From Anaerolineae bacterium (GTDB lineage Bacteria; Chloroflexota; Anaerolineae; Aggregatilineales; Phototrophicaceae), in the NCBI GenBank assembly GCA_022841825.1, contig JALHQT010000009.1, positions 62,001 through 126,000 on the forward strand: DNA of 64,000 nt. The letters are read 5' to 3'. Both the position numbers and the translations under genes were made by a program. Positions 26,340-36,148 of this stretch are shown here, one piece after another; the first letter of the stretch is position 1; every line of letters starts with the position of its first letter. The notes below the pieces were generated by a model. That model was not told where the DNA came from. It ran no database searches and saw only the letters and a program-made list of their open reading frames with translations.

Positions 26340-27357
26340 AAGCGCGGTTGCTGTTCTGCATCGACTAATTGCGCGATCTGCTCATGCGGTGTCGTCTCGC
26401 GGCGCTGGATGCGCGCGACCGCGTCTTCGATCGCGTGGGGTGGCAGCGCGTCGAGCAGTCGGCGCAGCAGCAGCTCGCGCAGGCGCTCGTGCAACTCGGT
26501 GTTGATCTGGCGGCTTTCCAGCGTCGCCAGTGTGCCACTCTCGCGCAGATAGGCGTGATGCCGCTCAATCGCGGCGATCAGCGGTTCGATACCGCCGCCC
26601 GTCGTCGCCGTTGTCTGGACAATCGGCGGCAGCCAAAACGCGCTGTTTCCGTTCGGCGCTTCCGGCTGCGGCGTGACGGCAACCATCCGCCCATGATGGC
26701 TGTCGATGTTCGCCCGAAGCGCCGGATGCCCCAGTTCGAGCATCAGCTTGAGGGCGCGCACGGTCGTATCGACGCCGGGACGATCCGCCTTGTTGACCAC
26801 CAGCACATCGGCGATCTCCAGAATGCCCGCCTTGATCGCCTGGATGTCGTCGCCCATGCCGGGCGCTTCGACCACCAGCACCGTCTGGGCAATGCGGGCG
26901 ATCTCGACCTCGCTCTGCCCCGCGCCGACCGTCTCGATCAGCACGATCGCGTAGCCCGCCGCGTCGAACAGGCGCACCGCGTCGCGCGATGCCCGCGACA
27001 AACCGCCCAGGCTGCCGCGCGTCGCCATGCTGCGGATGAAGACGCCGGGGTCATTGGTGAGATCGACCATGCGGATGCGGTCGCCGAGGATCGCGCCGCC
27101 CGTGAAGGGGCTGGTCGGATCGACGGCGAGAATGGCGATGGTCTTGCCCATCGCGCGCAGCGCCTTCGCCAGCGCGGTGACGAGCGTGCTCTTGCCCGCG
27201 CCCGGCGCGCCCGTGACGCCGATGATGTGCGCGCGCCCGGTGTGCCCGAACAGGTCTGACAGCGCTGCTTCGCCGTCCGGGTGTTCATTTTCGACGTAGG
27301 TGAGCAGCCGCGCCAGCGCGCGGCGGTCGCCGTTCAGGAGGCGCTGTGCGAGTGACA

Positions 27358-27358
<1 letters not shown>
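26336..27358 (-). CDS. meaB: Methylmalonyl-CoA mutase chaperone GTPase MeaB
   Basis: A 340-residue G3E GTPase. IIGVTGAPGAGKSTLVTALA is the P-loop, ILAVDPTSPFTGGAILGDRI and MVDLTNDPGVFIRSMATRGS follow as in ArgK/MeaB, then VLIETVGAGQSEVEIA (switch) and VVNKADRPG (guanine specificity). MeaB guards and reactivates B12-dependent mutases. Its ATG overlaps the stop of the B12-binding subunit gene upstream (TAATG), so the two are coupled. The C-terminus ends exactly at a family A palindrome. Confidence 0.95.
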
Positions 27359-27774
<416 letters not shown>

Positions 27775-27833
27775 AGCAAACACTCCACATTCATCGACGG
27801 ATGACGAAGCGGGTGCGCAGTGCGAAGTGCGCA

Positions 27834-27932
27834 GTGCGAAAGAACCAGACTCCCGTAGGGACGCCATTCATGGCGTCCGTGAATTTCGACACCGAACGCC
27901 ATTCATGGCGTCTGTACCGTGTTCTTTCGCAC
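27834..27932. repeat. Composite repeat: outer inverted repeat around two family A stems
   Basis: A perfect 12-bp outer pair, GTGCGAAAGAAC (27834-27845) and GTTCTTTCGCAC (27921-27932), encloses GTAGGG with arms ACGCCAT/ATGGCGT (27855-27878) and a second stem with the same arms (27896-27911). Short direct repeats (GCAGTGCGAA, CACCCCG) adjoin both sides. The 430-bp gap 27775-28204 holds only this and a weak family B element; no gene is seen. Confidence 0.8.
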
Positions 27933-28118
27933 CCCGCACCCCGCACCCCGCACTCAATACTCTTCAGTATACCCCTCATGCTGCGCCAGACGCGACGACG
28001 GGCGTCATGATTCTGACATGAGCATTGTCTTTTTAACCGAAATACAACCTGAATCAATCAAATGCGAAAGTCACCCTTGTGTTACACTGAAATTCACGAA
28101 ATCGATAGCGACAATCAA

Positions 28119-28192
28119 AACCTCACCCCCTCGCTCCCCTTTCGATAAATCGAGAGGTGGCAGCGAACGACGTGAGCAGGGGAAGAGGTCAT
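28119..28192. repeat. Degenerate family B element
   Basis: Starts AACCTCACCCCCTCGCTCCC and ends GAGCAGGGGAAGAGGT with an inner stem CTTTCGAT/ATCGAGAG. It is less symmetric than the copies at 16320 and 42014 and lies just upstream of the giant kinase gene. Confidence 0.5.
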
Positions 28193-28204
28193 GAGAAGCA
28201 GGTT

Positions 28205-31200
28205 ATGACGGCACTACCCAATACCCCAGATCGCCTGACCCCCATCACCTCCGCACCCGTCCGTCGCGTGCGCGTGCGCGAGACTGGGCTGCCGCTGTGG
28301 CTGCCGCTGCTGACACTGGTCATGGCGGGAGCAGCGGCGCTTCTGTCGCTGACGCTCGCGCTTGTCTGGCGAGACCTGCCGTTTGTAGGCGCGCTCTTCA
28401 CACGTACGCTGGTGGTAGATGGCACGCGCCCGATTGATGGCAACTGGGATGCGCTGGCGCAGGGGGTGGCGCGCGGCGACCAGATCACCGCTATCAATGG
28501 GATAGAGGTCAATGATGCCGCTGCGGCGCTCGCGCTGATCACCGAGCAGCCGATAGGGACGACGATCCAGATGTCGTTCGCGCGCCCGGTCGTGGGCGAG
28601 CTGGTTCGCCTGGGGAATGAACGCTGTGCGCCGCCCAGCGAGGGACGCGCGGAATGCACGGTCGGTCTCACACTGGCACGGCTGCCGGACGGCGACTTCA
28701 TCGCACTCTTCGTCATCCCGTTCTTCTCCGGCGTGGTCGCGCTCGGCATCGGCGCGGGCGTGCTGTGGGCGCGCCGCCGTGTCGTCCATGCCCGCTGGAT
28801 CGCTCTGACGGCGAGTCTGATCGCGGTATTCCTGGTTGGCTTGTTCGACCTCAATACCAGCTATGTCCTCGCGCCATTCTGGATCGTGGCGACACTGCTG
28901 CTCGGCGCGGTTGTCTCGCTGCTCGCCATCCACTTCCCGATGAAGCTGGGTATCTTCTATCGCCGCCCCTGGCTCCCGTATCTGCCGATCATCACCACCG
29001 CCATCGCTGTTGCGCTGGCGCTCTGGCTGTATTTCGCGCCGCCGACCCCTGGTTCCGTCCTGTTGAGCTTCCAGATCGCCTCATTGGGTGCGCTGGGCGG
29101 CACGCTGCTGGCGTGCATCCTCTGGATTCGCCAGCGCACGCGCGCGACGACCCCGCTCTACCGTGACCAGGCAAATCTGGTGCTGGTCGGCTTCCTGTTT
29201 GCCCTGGCACCTGGGCTAATCTATTTCCTGAATGTGACGACGCGCGTGCTGATGGGCATGGAGCTGATCCCGTTCAACACGTCGGCGATTGCGCCGTTCT
29301 TCATGCTGCCCACCTTCGGCATGGCGTACGCAGGCTTGCAGATGCGCAGCATTGACGCCGATGTCTGGTTGAGCCGAGGCATCACCTATACCTTCCTGGC
29401 GGTTGCGCTGATCCTTGGCTACTTCCTGCTCGTCTTCGTCGGGACGATGGTGCTGGCGGATTTCACACCCAACAACCCCGTCCTGGTCGCCGTCGCCATC
29501 TTCTTCGTCGCGGTGGCGTTTGTGCCGCTGCGCACGCGCCTGCAAGCACAGGTCGATAAGCTCTACTTTCGCACACGCATCAACTATCAGGATCAGGTTG
29601 AGCAGTTCTCGCGCAGCATCAGCGCGCTGCGCGCCCTGCCCGGCATCACCAGCGAGTACCGCGCGATGCTGGAAAGCGCCATCGCGCCGACGCACAGCGT
29701 GATCTTCTTGCATAACCCCCTGAGCGATGATTACCTGGCGTTCGGCGCACCGAAGGTCGATACCGACATCCGCTTCTCCTCCAGCAGCCCGCTCATCGCG
29801 TTCCTGCGCGAGCAGGACAGCATGGTGGTCATGGATGGCGACCGTCTGTGGACGGAGGCGATGGTCGCCGAGCGGGCGCGTCTGATGGTGCTCAAACCCG
29901 CGCTCCTGGTCGGCTTTCGCGGCAGCAGCCGCCTGAACGGCTTCGCCATCGTCGGCGCGCCGCGTTCCGGAGCCAGCCAGTACAACTATGACCAGCAGCG
30001 CTTCATCGAAAATCTCTCCAACCAGATGACCGTTGCCGTCGAGCGCGCGCAGGTCGTCGAGTCGCTTCAGCGCCGCGTCAAAGAACTGGACATTCTGAGT
30101 AAAGTCAGCCAGGCGGTCAACTTCACGGGCGATATTGACCAACTGCTCGAACTGATCGGCGCGCAAATCGTCCGCCTGATCGAGACCTCGCACATCTACA
30201 TTGCCATGCGCGACCCGGCGTTGAATGAGCTTTACTACGCCTTCTTCCAGGAGAACGAGGAACGCTTCCCGGAGAAAGAGGCTCAGCGCTGGCAGATCGC
30301 CAACGACCTCATCAGCGAAGTGGCGCGCAATGGACAGCCGCTGCGGGTGCCCTCGTTCGTGCGCGCCATGACCGAACGCGGTGCGAAGATCGTCCGCGAA
30401 GACCGCGCGCTGCAAGCGTGGATGGGTGTGCCGCTGATGACCGGTTCGCGCGTGCTGGGCGTGCTCGCCATCGGCAGCGCGGAAGGCAGCCGCCCGTTCA
30501 GCGAGGACGAGATGCGCCTGCTCAAGGACGTGGGTGCGCTGGCGGCGACCTCGCTGGATAAAGCGCGCCTGTTCGCCGAAACCAACCTGCGCGCCCGCCA
30601 GCTTGCCGCCCTCAACGACATCAGCCGCAAGCTGGTCGCCGCCGAACTCAATCTCGATAATCTGCTGCAACTGATCACCCAGAGCGCCTGCGACATCCTC
30701 AACGCCGAGGCGGGCGCGGTGCTGCTGATGGCGGACGACGGCAGCGGCGACCTGGAATACAAACTGAGCATCGGCAGCCTGGCGGATGTCGTCGGTAAGC
30801 GTGTCAGCGCGGGCGAGGGCATCCTGGGCGAGGTGGCGAGCAGCGGCAGCGTGGTCTTCATCAACGAAGATGATGACGACCCGCGCCTGCTGGCGATTCG
30901 CCTCGGCGATGGTACATCCGCGCGCAGCCTGCTCGCCGCGCCGCTGGTCACGCAGAAGCGCATCATCGGCGTGGTGCAAATCCTCAACCGTGTTGGCGAA
31001 GGCTTCGGCAAGGACGACGCCGACCTCGTGACGACTTTCGCGGGGCAGGCGGCGGTCGCCATCGAAAACGCGCGCCTCTTCCAACTGACCGACCAGCAGC
31101 TCCGCGACCGTCTGGAGGAGCTGGAGACGCTCGAACGCATCGACGCCGAGATGAACCGTTCGCTCGATGTGTCGGCAGTCGCCGAAATCGCGCTGCGCTT

Positions 31201-32335
31201 CGCCATGAGCGAGACCGAGGCGACGGCTGGCGTGATTGGCTTGGTGGATAACGAGTCGCTCCGGCTCGACCTGGTCGCCAGCGTGGGCTACATCGCGCAC
31301 GATCTGGGCGGCGGTGCGACGCTGGAGAGCTGGCCGCTCGACAGCGGTATCGCCAGCCGCGCGCTGCGCACACACCGCGCCGAACTCGTCACGGATGTGG
31401 CGAAAGACCCGCTGTTCGTGCCGAGCCTGCGCGACGCGAAGGCACAGATCACCGTGCCGATGATGTCCGGCTCCGAAGTGATCGCCATGCTGATCCTGGA
31501 GAGCAATCGGGAGAGCACGTTGCACCTCGCCGACATGCCGTTCGTGCAGCGCCTCGCGGAACACGCCAGCATCGCTATCGCCAACGCGCAGCTTTACGCG
31601 CAGCTTTCGCGCGCCAACCAATCCAAGAGCGAGTTTGTCTCGTTCGTGGCGCACGAACTCAAAAACCCCCTCACGTCGATCAAGGGCTATGCCGATGTGC
31701 TGGTCACGGGCGCAGTCGGGGGCTTGAGCGACATGCAGCGCAACTTCGTCAGCACCATCCGCACCAACGCCGAGCGCATGAACACGCTGGTCAGCGACCT
31801 GAACGACGTGACCAAGCTGCAAACGAACAACCTGAGCATCACGCCGGAAGTCATCAACCTGCGCGAGCTGATCGAAGAGACGCTGCGCCCGCTGCAAAAG
31901 CAGATCGAGGACAAGGCGCAGACGATTGTGCTGCTGCTGGACGAGCGCGTCCCGGACATCTTTGTGGATCGCCTGCGCCTGATCCAGGTGCTGACCAATC
32001 TGTTGAGCAATGCCTACAAGTACAGCCCGCCGGAAACCAGCATCACGCTGCGCGCCGAGACGATGCTGGGCAAGCGCAACGCGCAGGGGCTGCAGAAGAT
32101 GATGCTGCATGTCTCGGTGGTGGATCAGGGCATCGGCATGAGCGAAGACGACCTGAATCGCCTGTTCACGCCGTACTTCCGCAGCGACAACCCGTCGGCG
32201 CGCGAGCAGCCAGGGACGGGGCTGGGCTTGACGATCACGCGCGGCATCATCGAGCGGCACGGCGGCGACATCTGGGTCGAGAGCACGGTCGGCGAAGGGA
32301 CGACGTTCCACTTCACCGTGCCGCTTCCGGAATGA
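28205..32335 (+). CDS. Multi-GAF membrane sensor histidine kinase
   Basis: A 1376-residue kinase. An N-terminal helix is followed by a PDZ-like extracytoplasmic segment (about 60-130, ARGDQITAINGIEVNDAAAA) and some eight transmembrane helices (about 165-450). Several GAF-type domains then run from about 470 to 1130, with repeated FAGQAAVAIENARLF-type helices. HisKA has FVSFVAHELKNPLTSIKGYA (His near 1148), and HATPase shows LLSNAYKYSPPE, VVDQGIGMSEDD and GTGLGLTITRGIIERHGGD. No response regulator adjoins it. ATG 28205 is used; upstream sequence is a repeat. The ligand is unknown; GAF domains may bind small molecules or haem-like cofactors. Confidence 0.9.
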   Translation: MTALPNTPDRLTPITSAPVRRVRVRETGLPLWLPLLTLVMAGAAALLSLTLALVWRDLPFVGALFTRTLVVDGTRPIDGNWDALAQGVARGDQITAINGIEVNDAAAALALITEQPIGTTIQMSFARPVVGELVRLGNERCAPPSEGRAECTVGLTLARLPDGDFIALFVIPFFSGVVALGIGAGVLWARRRVVHARWIALTASLIAVFLVGLFDLNTSYVLAPFWIVATLLLGAVVSLLAIHFPMKLGIFYRRPWLPYLPIITTAIAVALALWLYFAPPTPGSVLLSFQIASLGALGGTLLACILWIRQRTRATTPLYRDQANLVLVGFLFALAPGLIYFLNVTTRVLMGMELIPFNTSAIAPFFMLPTFGMAYAGLQMRSIDADVWLSRGITYTFLAVALILGYFLLVFVGTMVLADFTPNNPVLVAVAIFFVAVAFVPLRTRLQAQVDKLYFRTRINYQDQVEQFSRSISALRALPGITSEYRAMLESAIAPTHSVIFLHNPLSDDYLAFGAPKVDTDIRFSSSSPLIAFLREQDSMVVMDGDRLWTEAMVAERARLMVLKPALLVGFRGSSRLNGFAIVGAPRSGASQYNYDQQRFIENLSNQMTVAVERAQVVESLQRRVKELDILSKVSQAVNFTGDIDQLLELIGAQIVRLIETSHIYIAMRDPALNELYYAFFQENEERFPEKEAQRWQIANDLISEVARNGQPLRVPSFVRAMTERGAKIVREDRALQAWMGVPLMTGSRVLGVLAIGSAEGSRPFSEDEMRLLKDVGALAATSLDKARLFAETNLRARQLAALNDISRKLVAAELNLDNLLQLITQSACDILNAEAGAVLLMADDGSGDLEYKLSIGSLADVVGKRVSAGEGILGEVASSGSVVFINEDDDDPRLLAIRLGDGTSARSLLAAPLVTQKRIIGVVQILNRVGEGFGKDDADLVTTFAGQAAVAIENARLFQLTDQQLRDRLEELETLERIDAEMNRSLDVSAVAEIALRFAMSETEATAGVIGLVDNESLRLDLVASVGYIAHDLGGGATLESWPLDSGIASRALRTHRAELVTDVAKDPLFVPSLRDAKAQITVPMMSGSEVIAMLILESNRESTLHLADMPFVQRLAEHASIAIANAQLYAQLSRANQSKSEFVSFVAHELKNPLTSIKGYADVLVTGAVGGLSDMQRNFVSTIRTNAERMNTLVSDLNDVTKLQTNNLSITPEVINLRELIEETLRPLQKQIEDKAQTIVLLLDERVPDIFVDRLRLIQVLTNLLSNAYKYSPPETSITLRAETMLGKRNAQGLQKMMLHVSVVDQGIGMSEDDLNRLFTPYFRSDNPSAREQPGTGLGLTITRGIIERHGGDIWVESTVGEGTTFHFTVPLPE

Positions 32336-32342
32336 GGGATGA

Positions 32343-32369
32343 GTAGGGGCTTGGCGCGCCAAGCCCCTA
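32343..32369. terminator. Family A palindrome between convergent genes, likely terminator
   Basis: GTAGGGGCTTGGC and GCCAAGCCCCTA form a near-perfect symmetrical stem centred on CGCG. It lies 7 nt after the kinase stop and 7 nt before the end of the converging FAD-enzyme gene, so it may serve both. No T-run is present. Confidence 0.6.
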
Positions 32370-32375
32370 TGAGTG

Positions 32376-33755
32376 CTACTCCCAAACCTGGTTCTGGAAG
32401 CCAAACGGCGCATGGTTTGTCAATCGCCAGCGCACCTGATTTGCCAGAATAGCCATCTTGCCCTTCATCACCAGCGAGCCAGCCGATTTGCCCGATTGCT
32501 GGGCAATGACTTTATGCGCAGCGCCCACGTCATTCAGCGCATGAGTCATATAACGCGGATCGCTGAAATTCTTGCAGAATTCATTGGCAATCTTCTGCGC
32601 CGCCGAGTGGTTGTCAAGGCGTCCATCGCTGCCATATTGTGCCGCTAACAGCGCCTGCCCCGCGGGTGGAATGCCCTCGAGCAGCGTATTGTTGAACCAA
32701 TAGGCGGGTTGTCCATGGCTCTCATAAAACTCGTCGAACATTGACTCAATCCACGCTGCATCGAGTGGTGCATCGCCGCGGGAAACGACCGCCTGTGTGA
32801 TGTGGCGAGCCATCTTGTTACCATTGTTTGCACCCTGGGCGCCAATCGGGTCAAATGCCATGCCTGCATCGCCCACAAAGGTGATGACTCGCCCGGACGG
32901 CAGTTTGCCCACCGGTTTCCGAATTGTTGGCGTGATCTCGCCGGTCAGCCATCCGTTCGGGTCGGAAAGCCTCATGTTCTTCGCCCACTCCCAATCCCAG
33001 GGATACACATCGCGGATCAGGGATTTGAAGCGCTCCAAAACTTCCTCGCCTGTTTTTGCATCACGGAAGCGATCCAATGGGCTGCCAGGGCGAGCTTCTG
33101 AGAACAGGTTCCATGAAGGTCCGATGTCCTTGTGAAAGTACGGCGTCCAGATGGTCTCGCCAGCCTTCGGAAGTTCATAATAACGTGCGGGCAGGCGTCG
33201 GTAGTCTCGCGTATCATTGAGGTTTGTGACGTTGACCATCGACAGATAACGCTGGGGTGTCTTATAAATACTGCGCTTTTCATCGATCGGGAAAAGTTCG
33301 GACAAACCCCCCTTGCCAGACGCCACAATGGTGAGATCATGTTCTGCAGCGATTTGTTCAAGCCGAGCAACATCGACTTTTTCGATATGCAGTTTGCCGC
33401 CGCGACGTTCGAATTCTTCAAGCCAGCGACAGCTTTGCAAGCGCAGGTCGATCGCCATTGCGCCGCCTGTAAGCCGCCCGTTCAGGACGAGAAAGGGTGT
33501 GCCGGGTTGCATACAAAGGACGAAATTTACGCCTACCGTCGGGGGTGCATCTTCTTTCCACAGATTTAGCCCCAACTCCTCCTCATACTCTAATGCCATT
33601 GCGAAACGAACAGCAGTACCGGTAGGTTTGCTCTCTTCCATCCACTGTTTGCCGGTGCGATCCGAATAAAGATCGACCTCATAGCCCGCTTTGAGCAGCC
33701 CATGAGCATTAATTAAACCTGCCTGACCAGAACCAATAACGGCAATACGTCGCAT
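32376..33755 (-). CDS. StyA-like FAD-dependent monooxygenase
   Basis: A 459-residue flavoprotein. RIAVIGSGQAGLINAHGLLK is the FAD dinucleotide fold (GxGxxG). SKPTGTAVRFAMALEYEEEL, then TIVASGKGGLSELFP, and VITFVGDAGMAFDPIGAQGA (GD motif binding the FAD ribityl chain) match styrene-monooxygenase oxygenase components (StyA). Such enzymes need a separate flavin reductase (StyB), which is not adjacent. ATG 33755 precedes the Rossmann motif. The gene is visibly less GC-rich than its neighbours, consistent with horizontal acquisition. The substrate cannot be inferred. Confidence 0.8.
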   Translation of the reverse strand: MRRIAVIGSGQAGLINAHGLLKAGYEVDLYSDRTGKQWMEESKPTGTAVRFAMALEYEEELGLNLWKEDAPPTVGVNFVLCMQPGTPFLVLNGRLTGGAMAIDLRLQSCRWLEEFERRGGKLHIEKVDVARLEQIAAEHDLTIVASGKGGLSELFPIDEKRSIYKTPQRYLSMVNVTNLNDTRDYRRLPARYYELPKAGETIWTPYFHKDIGPSWNLFSEARPGSPLDRFRDAKTGEEVLERFKSLIRDVYPWDWEWAKNMRLSDPNGWLTGEITPTIRKPVGKLPSGRVITFVGDAGMAFDPIGAQGANNGNKMARHITQAVVSRGDAPLDAAWIESMFDEFYESHGQPAYWFNNTLLEGIPPAGQALLAAQYGSDGRLDNHSAAQKIANEFCKNFSDPRYMTHALNDVGAAHKVIAQQSGKSAGSLVMKGKMAILANQVRWRLTNHAPFGFQNQVWE

Positions 33756-34034
33756 TATTCTCCCCCTTGATGAGCGCGGCGCTGCATCTACTATACCTGT
33801 ATACCTGGGTTCTTGTTGCACGAAAGTGGGTGGCACCAATTTGGCAAATCTGTCCCAAAGTAAAATCGCAGCAGCAGCTCCTACGAAGGCTTCAAGGCTG
33901 ATCAATCTTCATGAAAGCACCGCAACTCGATAGCTTCTCCTGGCGTACACTACAACTATGCGCAGCATCTGCGCGTATCAATACTCAGTACTCAGCACTT
34001 CTTTCATTTCGTCCACAAGGAGACTTCTCACATC

Positions 34035-34718
34035 ATGGACATCAAACTCAAGCACCAGCCATCGTATTCGCTCGCCGTCGTCACGCTCGCGCCGAATGAA
34101 GAGGTTCGCGTCGAAAGCGGCGCAATGGTCTCCTACAGCGACGGCGTGACCGTCGAAACCAAGTCGGAAGGCGGCTTGTTCGGCGGTCTCAAGCGTATGG
34201 TCGGCGGCGAAAGCTTCTTCCAGAACATGTACAGCGCGCCCGCCAACGGCGGCGAGATTACGCTTGCGCCCTCACTGCCCGGCGACATGATCGTCGTGCA
34301 GATCGACCAGGGGCAGACGTTCTACCTGCAAAGCGGCGCGTTCATCGCCAGCGAAAAGGGCGTGTCGGTCGAGACGGGCTGGGGCGGCGCGAAGGGCTTC
34401 TTCGGCGGCGCAGGGCTGATCCTGCTCAAGGTGACGGGCGTGGGCGAGCTGCTGGCGGGGTGTTATGGCGCGTTCGAAGAGCGCGTGCTCGCGCCGGGGC
34501 AGCGCTACAACGTCGATACCGGACACATCGTCGGCTTTGACGGCACGATCCAGTTCAACGTCAAGCGCGTGGGCAACTGGAAATCGACGATCCTGAGCGG
34601 CGAAGGCTTGGTCTGCGAGCTGACGGGACCCGGTCGCGTCTTCATGCAGACACGCTCGGAAGAAGCGCTGATCGGCTACATTTCGTCCAAGCTGCCGCGC
34701 CCCAGCAGCAGTGGGTGA
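34035..34718 (+). CDS. AIM24/TIGR00266 family protein
   Basis: A 227-residue beta-helix-like protein. YSLAVVTLAPNEEVRVESGA, MVSYSDGVTVETKSEGGLFG and FYLQSGAFIASEKGVSVETG match the AIM24/TIGR00266 family. The family is widespread, of uncertain function, and linked by homology to yeast Aim24, a mitochondrial inner-membrane protein. No signal peptide is present. Gene spacing gives no operon partner: the two-component genes downstream converge. Confidence 0.9.
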   Translation: MDIKLKHQPSYSLAVVTLAPNEEVRVESGAMVSYSDGVTVETKSEGGLFGGLKRMVGGESFFQNMYSAPANGGEITLAPSLPGDMIVVQIDQGQTFYLQSGAFIASEKGVSVETGWGGAKGFFGGAGLILLKVTGVGELLAGCYGAFEERVLAPGQRYNVDTGHIVGFDGTIQFNVKRVGNWKSTILSGEGLVCELTGPGRVFMQTRSEEALIGYISSKLPRPSSSG

Positions 34719-34727
34719 TCCCCTGCC

Positions 34728-36143
34728 TCAGAGCTGCGCGAGCGTCATCCTCACCGTCGTGCCTTTGCCGACGCCCGCGCTTTCGACGCGGATCGTGCCC
34801 TGGTAGGCGTCGAGGATCGACTTGACGAGCGCCAGCCCCAGCCCCGTGCCGGGGATGTCGCGCGAGCGCGCCTTGTCCGCGCGGTAGAAGCGCTCGAAGA
34901 TATGCGGCAGGTGCGCCGGGTCGATGCCGCGCCCGTCATCCTGCACGCAGACTTCGACGCTTGCTGCGCTCGCGCTCGCGCTGACCCGGATCGTCCCGCC
35001 TGATGGGGTGTACTTGATGGCGTTATCCAGCAGGTTGCGCAGCAGTATCGTCAGGTGGTTCTGGCTGACGCGCACGACCAGCGGCGCTTCCGGCACGGCG
35101 ATTTCCAGCGACAGCCCGCGCGCCGCCGCCACCGCCCGCATCTGCCCGGCGAAGGTCGCCAGGAAGCGCGCCAGGTCGATCTCCGCGCCGCCCAGTTCGG
35201 CGCGCCCGGCGTCCAGGCGTGAGAGCAGCGTCAGATCCTCGATCAGTGCGCCCAGCCGCCGCGCCTCATCGTCAATCTCCGAGATGTACTGCGCGCGCAG
35301 CGCCGCGTCGAGCGTCGGGTCGTCGCGCAGCGCCTCCGAGCGCAGGCGAATGCTCGTCAGCGGCGTGCGCAGCTCATGCGAGGTGTTGCTGGCGAAGGCG
35401 CGCTGCTCCTCCAACATGCTTTGCACCTGCCCTGCCATCTCGTTGAAGGCGCGCCCCACATCGCCGATCTCGTCATCGCCGATGCGGGTGACACGATGTG
35501 CCAGGTCGCCGCGCGAAAGCCGCAGGGCAGATTGCCGCAGGGTTTCCAGCGGGCGCAGGATCGACCGAGCGACCCACAGCGCTGCCCCAAACGTCAGCAG
35601 GCTCATCAGCCCAAAGAGCGACCACAGCGCTGCCCAGCGCTGGAAGATCAACTCGTTCAGATTGTCGAGCGGCACACTGAGCTGGGCAACCAGCGCGTCG
35701 CGCCCTGGGGCACCGACCAGCCCTGCCGTGAAGAAGGCATCGCGCCCCTGGGCATTACGCCGCTGCACCACGACGATCCCGCCGCGTATCGCCGCTTCGA
35801 TCTCTGGCTCAGTGGCGTTCGCGCCCTGCCCTTGTCCCATAGGAGGACCGCGCCGCCCATCGCTGCCACGCGCCGGCATCAGGACGAGCGTGCCGCCCAC
35901 CTCCGCCGCGTAATTTTCCAGCGTCGCCTGCGCCACATCCAGCTCGACCAGCCCGCCCCGGCTCGCCAGCGTATTGATCCCCTGGGTGATGAGGCGCATC
36001 TCGTTGATCAGGCGCAGCTCGTAATCATTGCGCGCCGCCGATGCGATTTGCCCGCCAGCGACCAGCGTCAGCGCCGCGAAGCCGACGACGACAACGCCGA
36101 GCATGGCAAGGAGTAAGCGCGTGCGAATACGCAGGCTAGGCAT
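34728..36143 (-). CDS. Two-component sensor histidine kinase (HAMP type)
   Basis: A 471-residue kinase: first membrane helix at residues 9-29, extracytoplasmic sensor to about 165, second helix at about 168-190, then HAMP. HisKA has ASNTSHELRTPLTSIRLRSE (His near 252), and HATPase shows NLLDNAIKYTPSGG, VQDDGRGIDPAHL and DIPGTGLGLALVKSILDAY. It is encoded 5 nt after the OmpR-type regulator in the same direction and is therefore its cognate kinase. The stimulus is unknown. Confidence 0.93.
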   Translation of the reverse strand: MPSLRIRTRLLLAMLGVVVVGFAALTLVAGGQIASAARNDYELRLINEMRLITQGINTLASRGGLVELDVAQATLENYAAEVGGTLVLMPARGSDGRRGPPMGQGQGANATEPEIEAAIRGGIVVVQRRNAQGRDAFFTAGLVGAPGRDALVAQLSVPLDNLNELIFQRWAALWSLFGLMSLLTFGAALWVARSILRPLETLRQSALRLSRGDLAHRVTRIGDDEIGDVGRAFNEMAGQVQSMLEEQRAFASNTSHELRTPLTSIRLRSEALRDDPTLDAALRAQYISEIDDEARRLGALIEDLTLLSRLDAGRAELGGAEIDLARFLATFAGQMRAVAAARGLSLEIAVPEAPLVVRVSQNHLTILLRNLLDNAIKYTPSGGTIRVSASASAASVEVCVQDDGRGIDPAHLPHIFERFYRADKARSRDIPGTGLGLALVKSILDAYQGTIRVESAGVGKGTTVRMTLAQL

Positions 36144-36148
36144 AGTCT

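Noticed and set aside
29216-32413. A 1065-codon open frame opposite the GAF kinase
   Set aside because: It lies entirely antisense to a gene with clear domains; its translation is Arg/His/Asp/Ala-rich without any motif, as expected for the complementary frame of GC-rich coding DNA.
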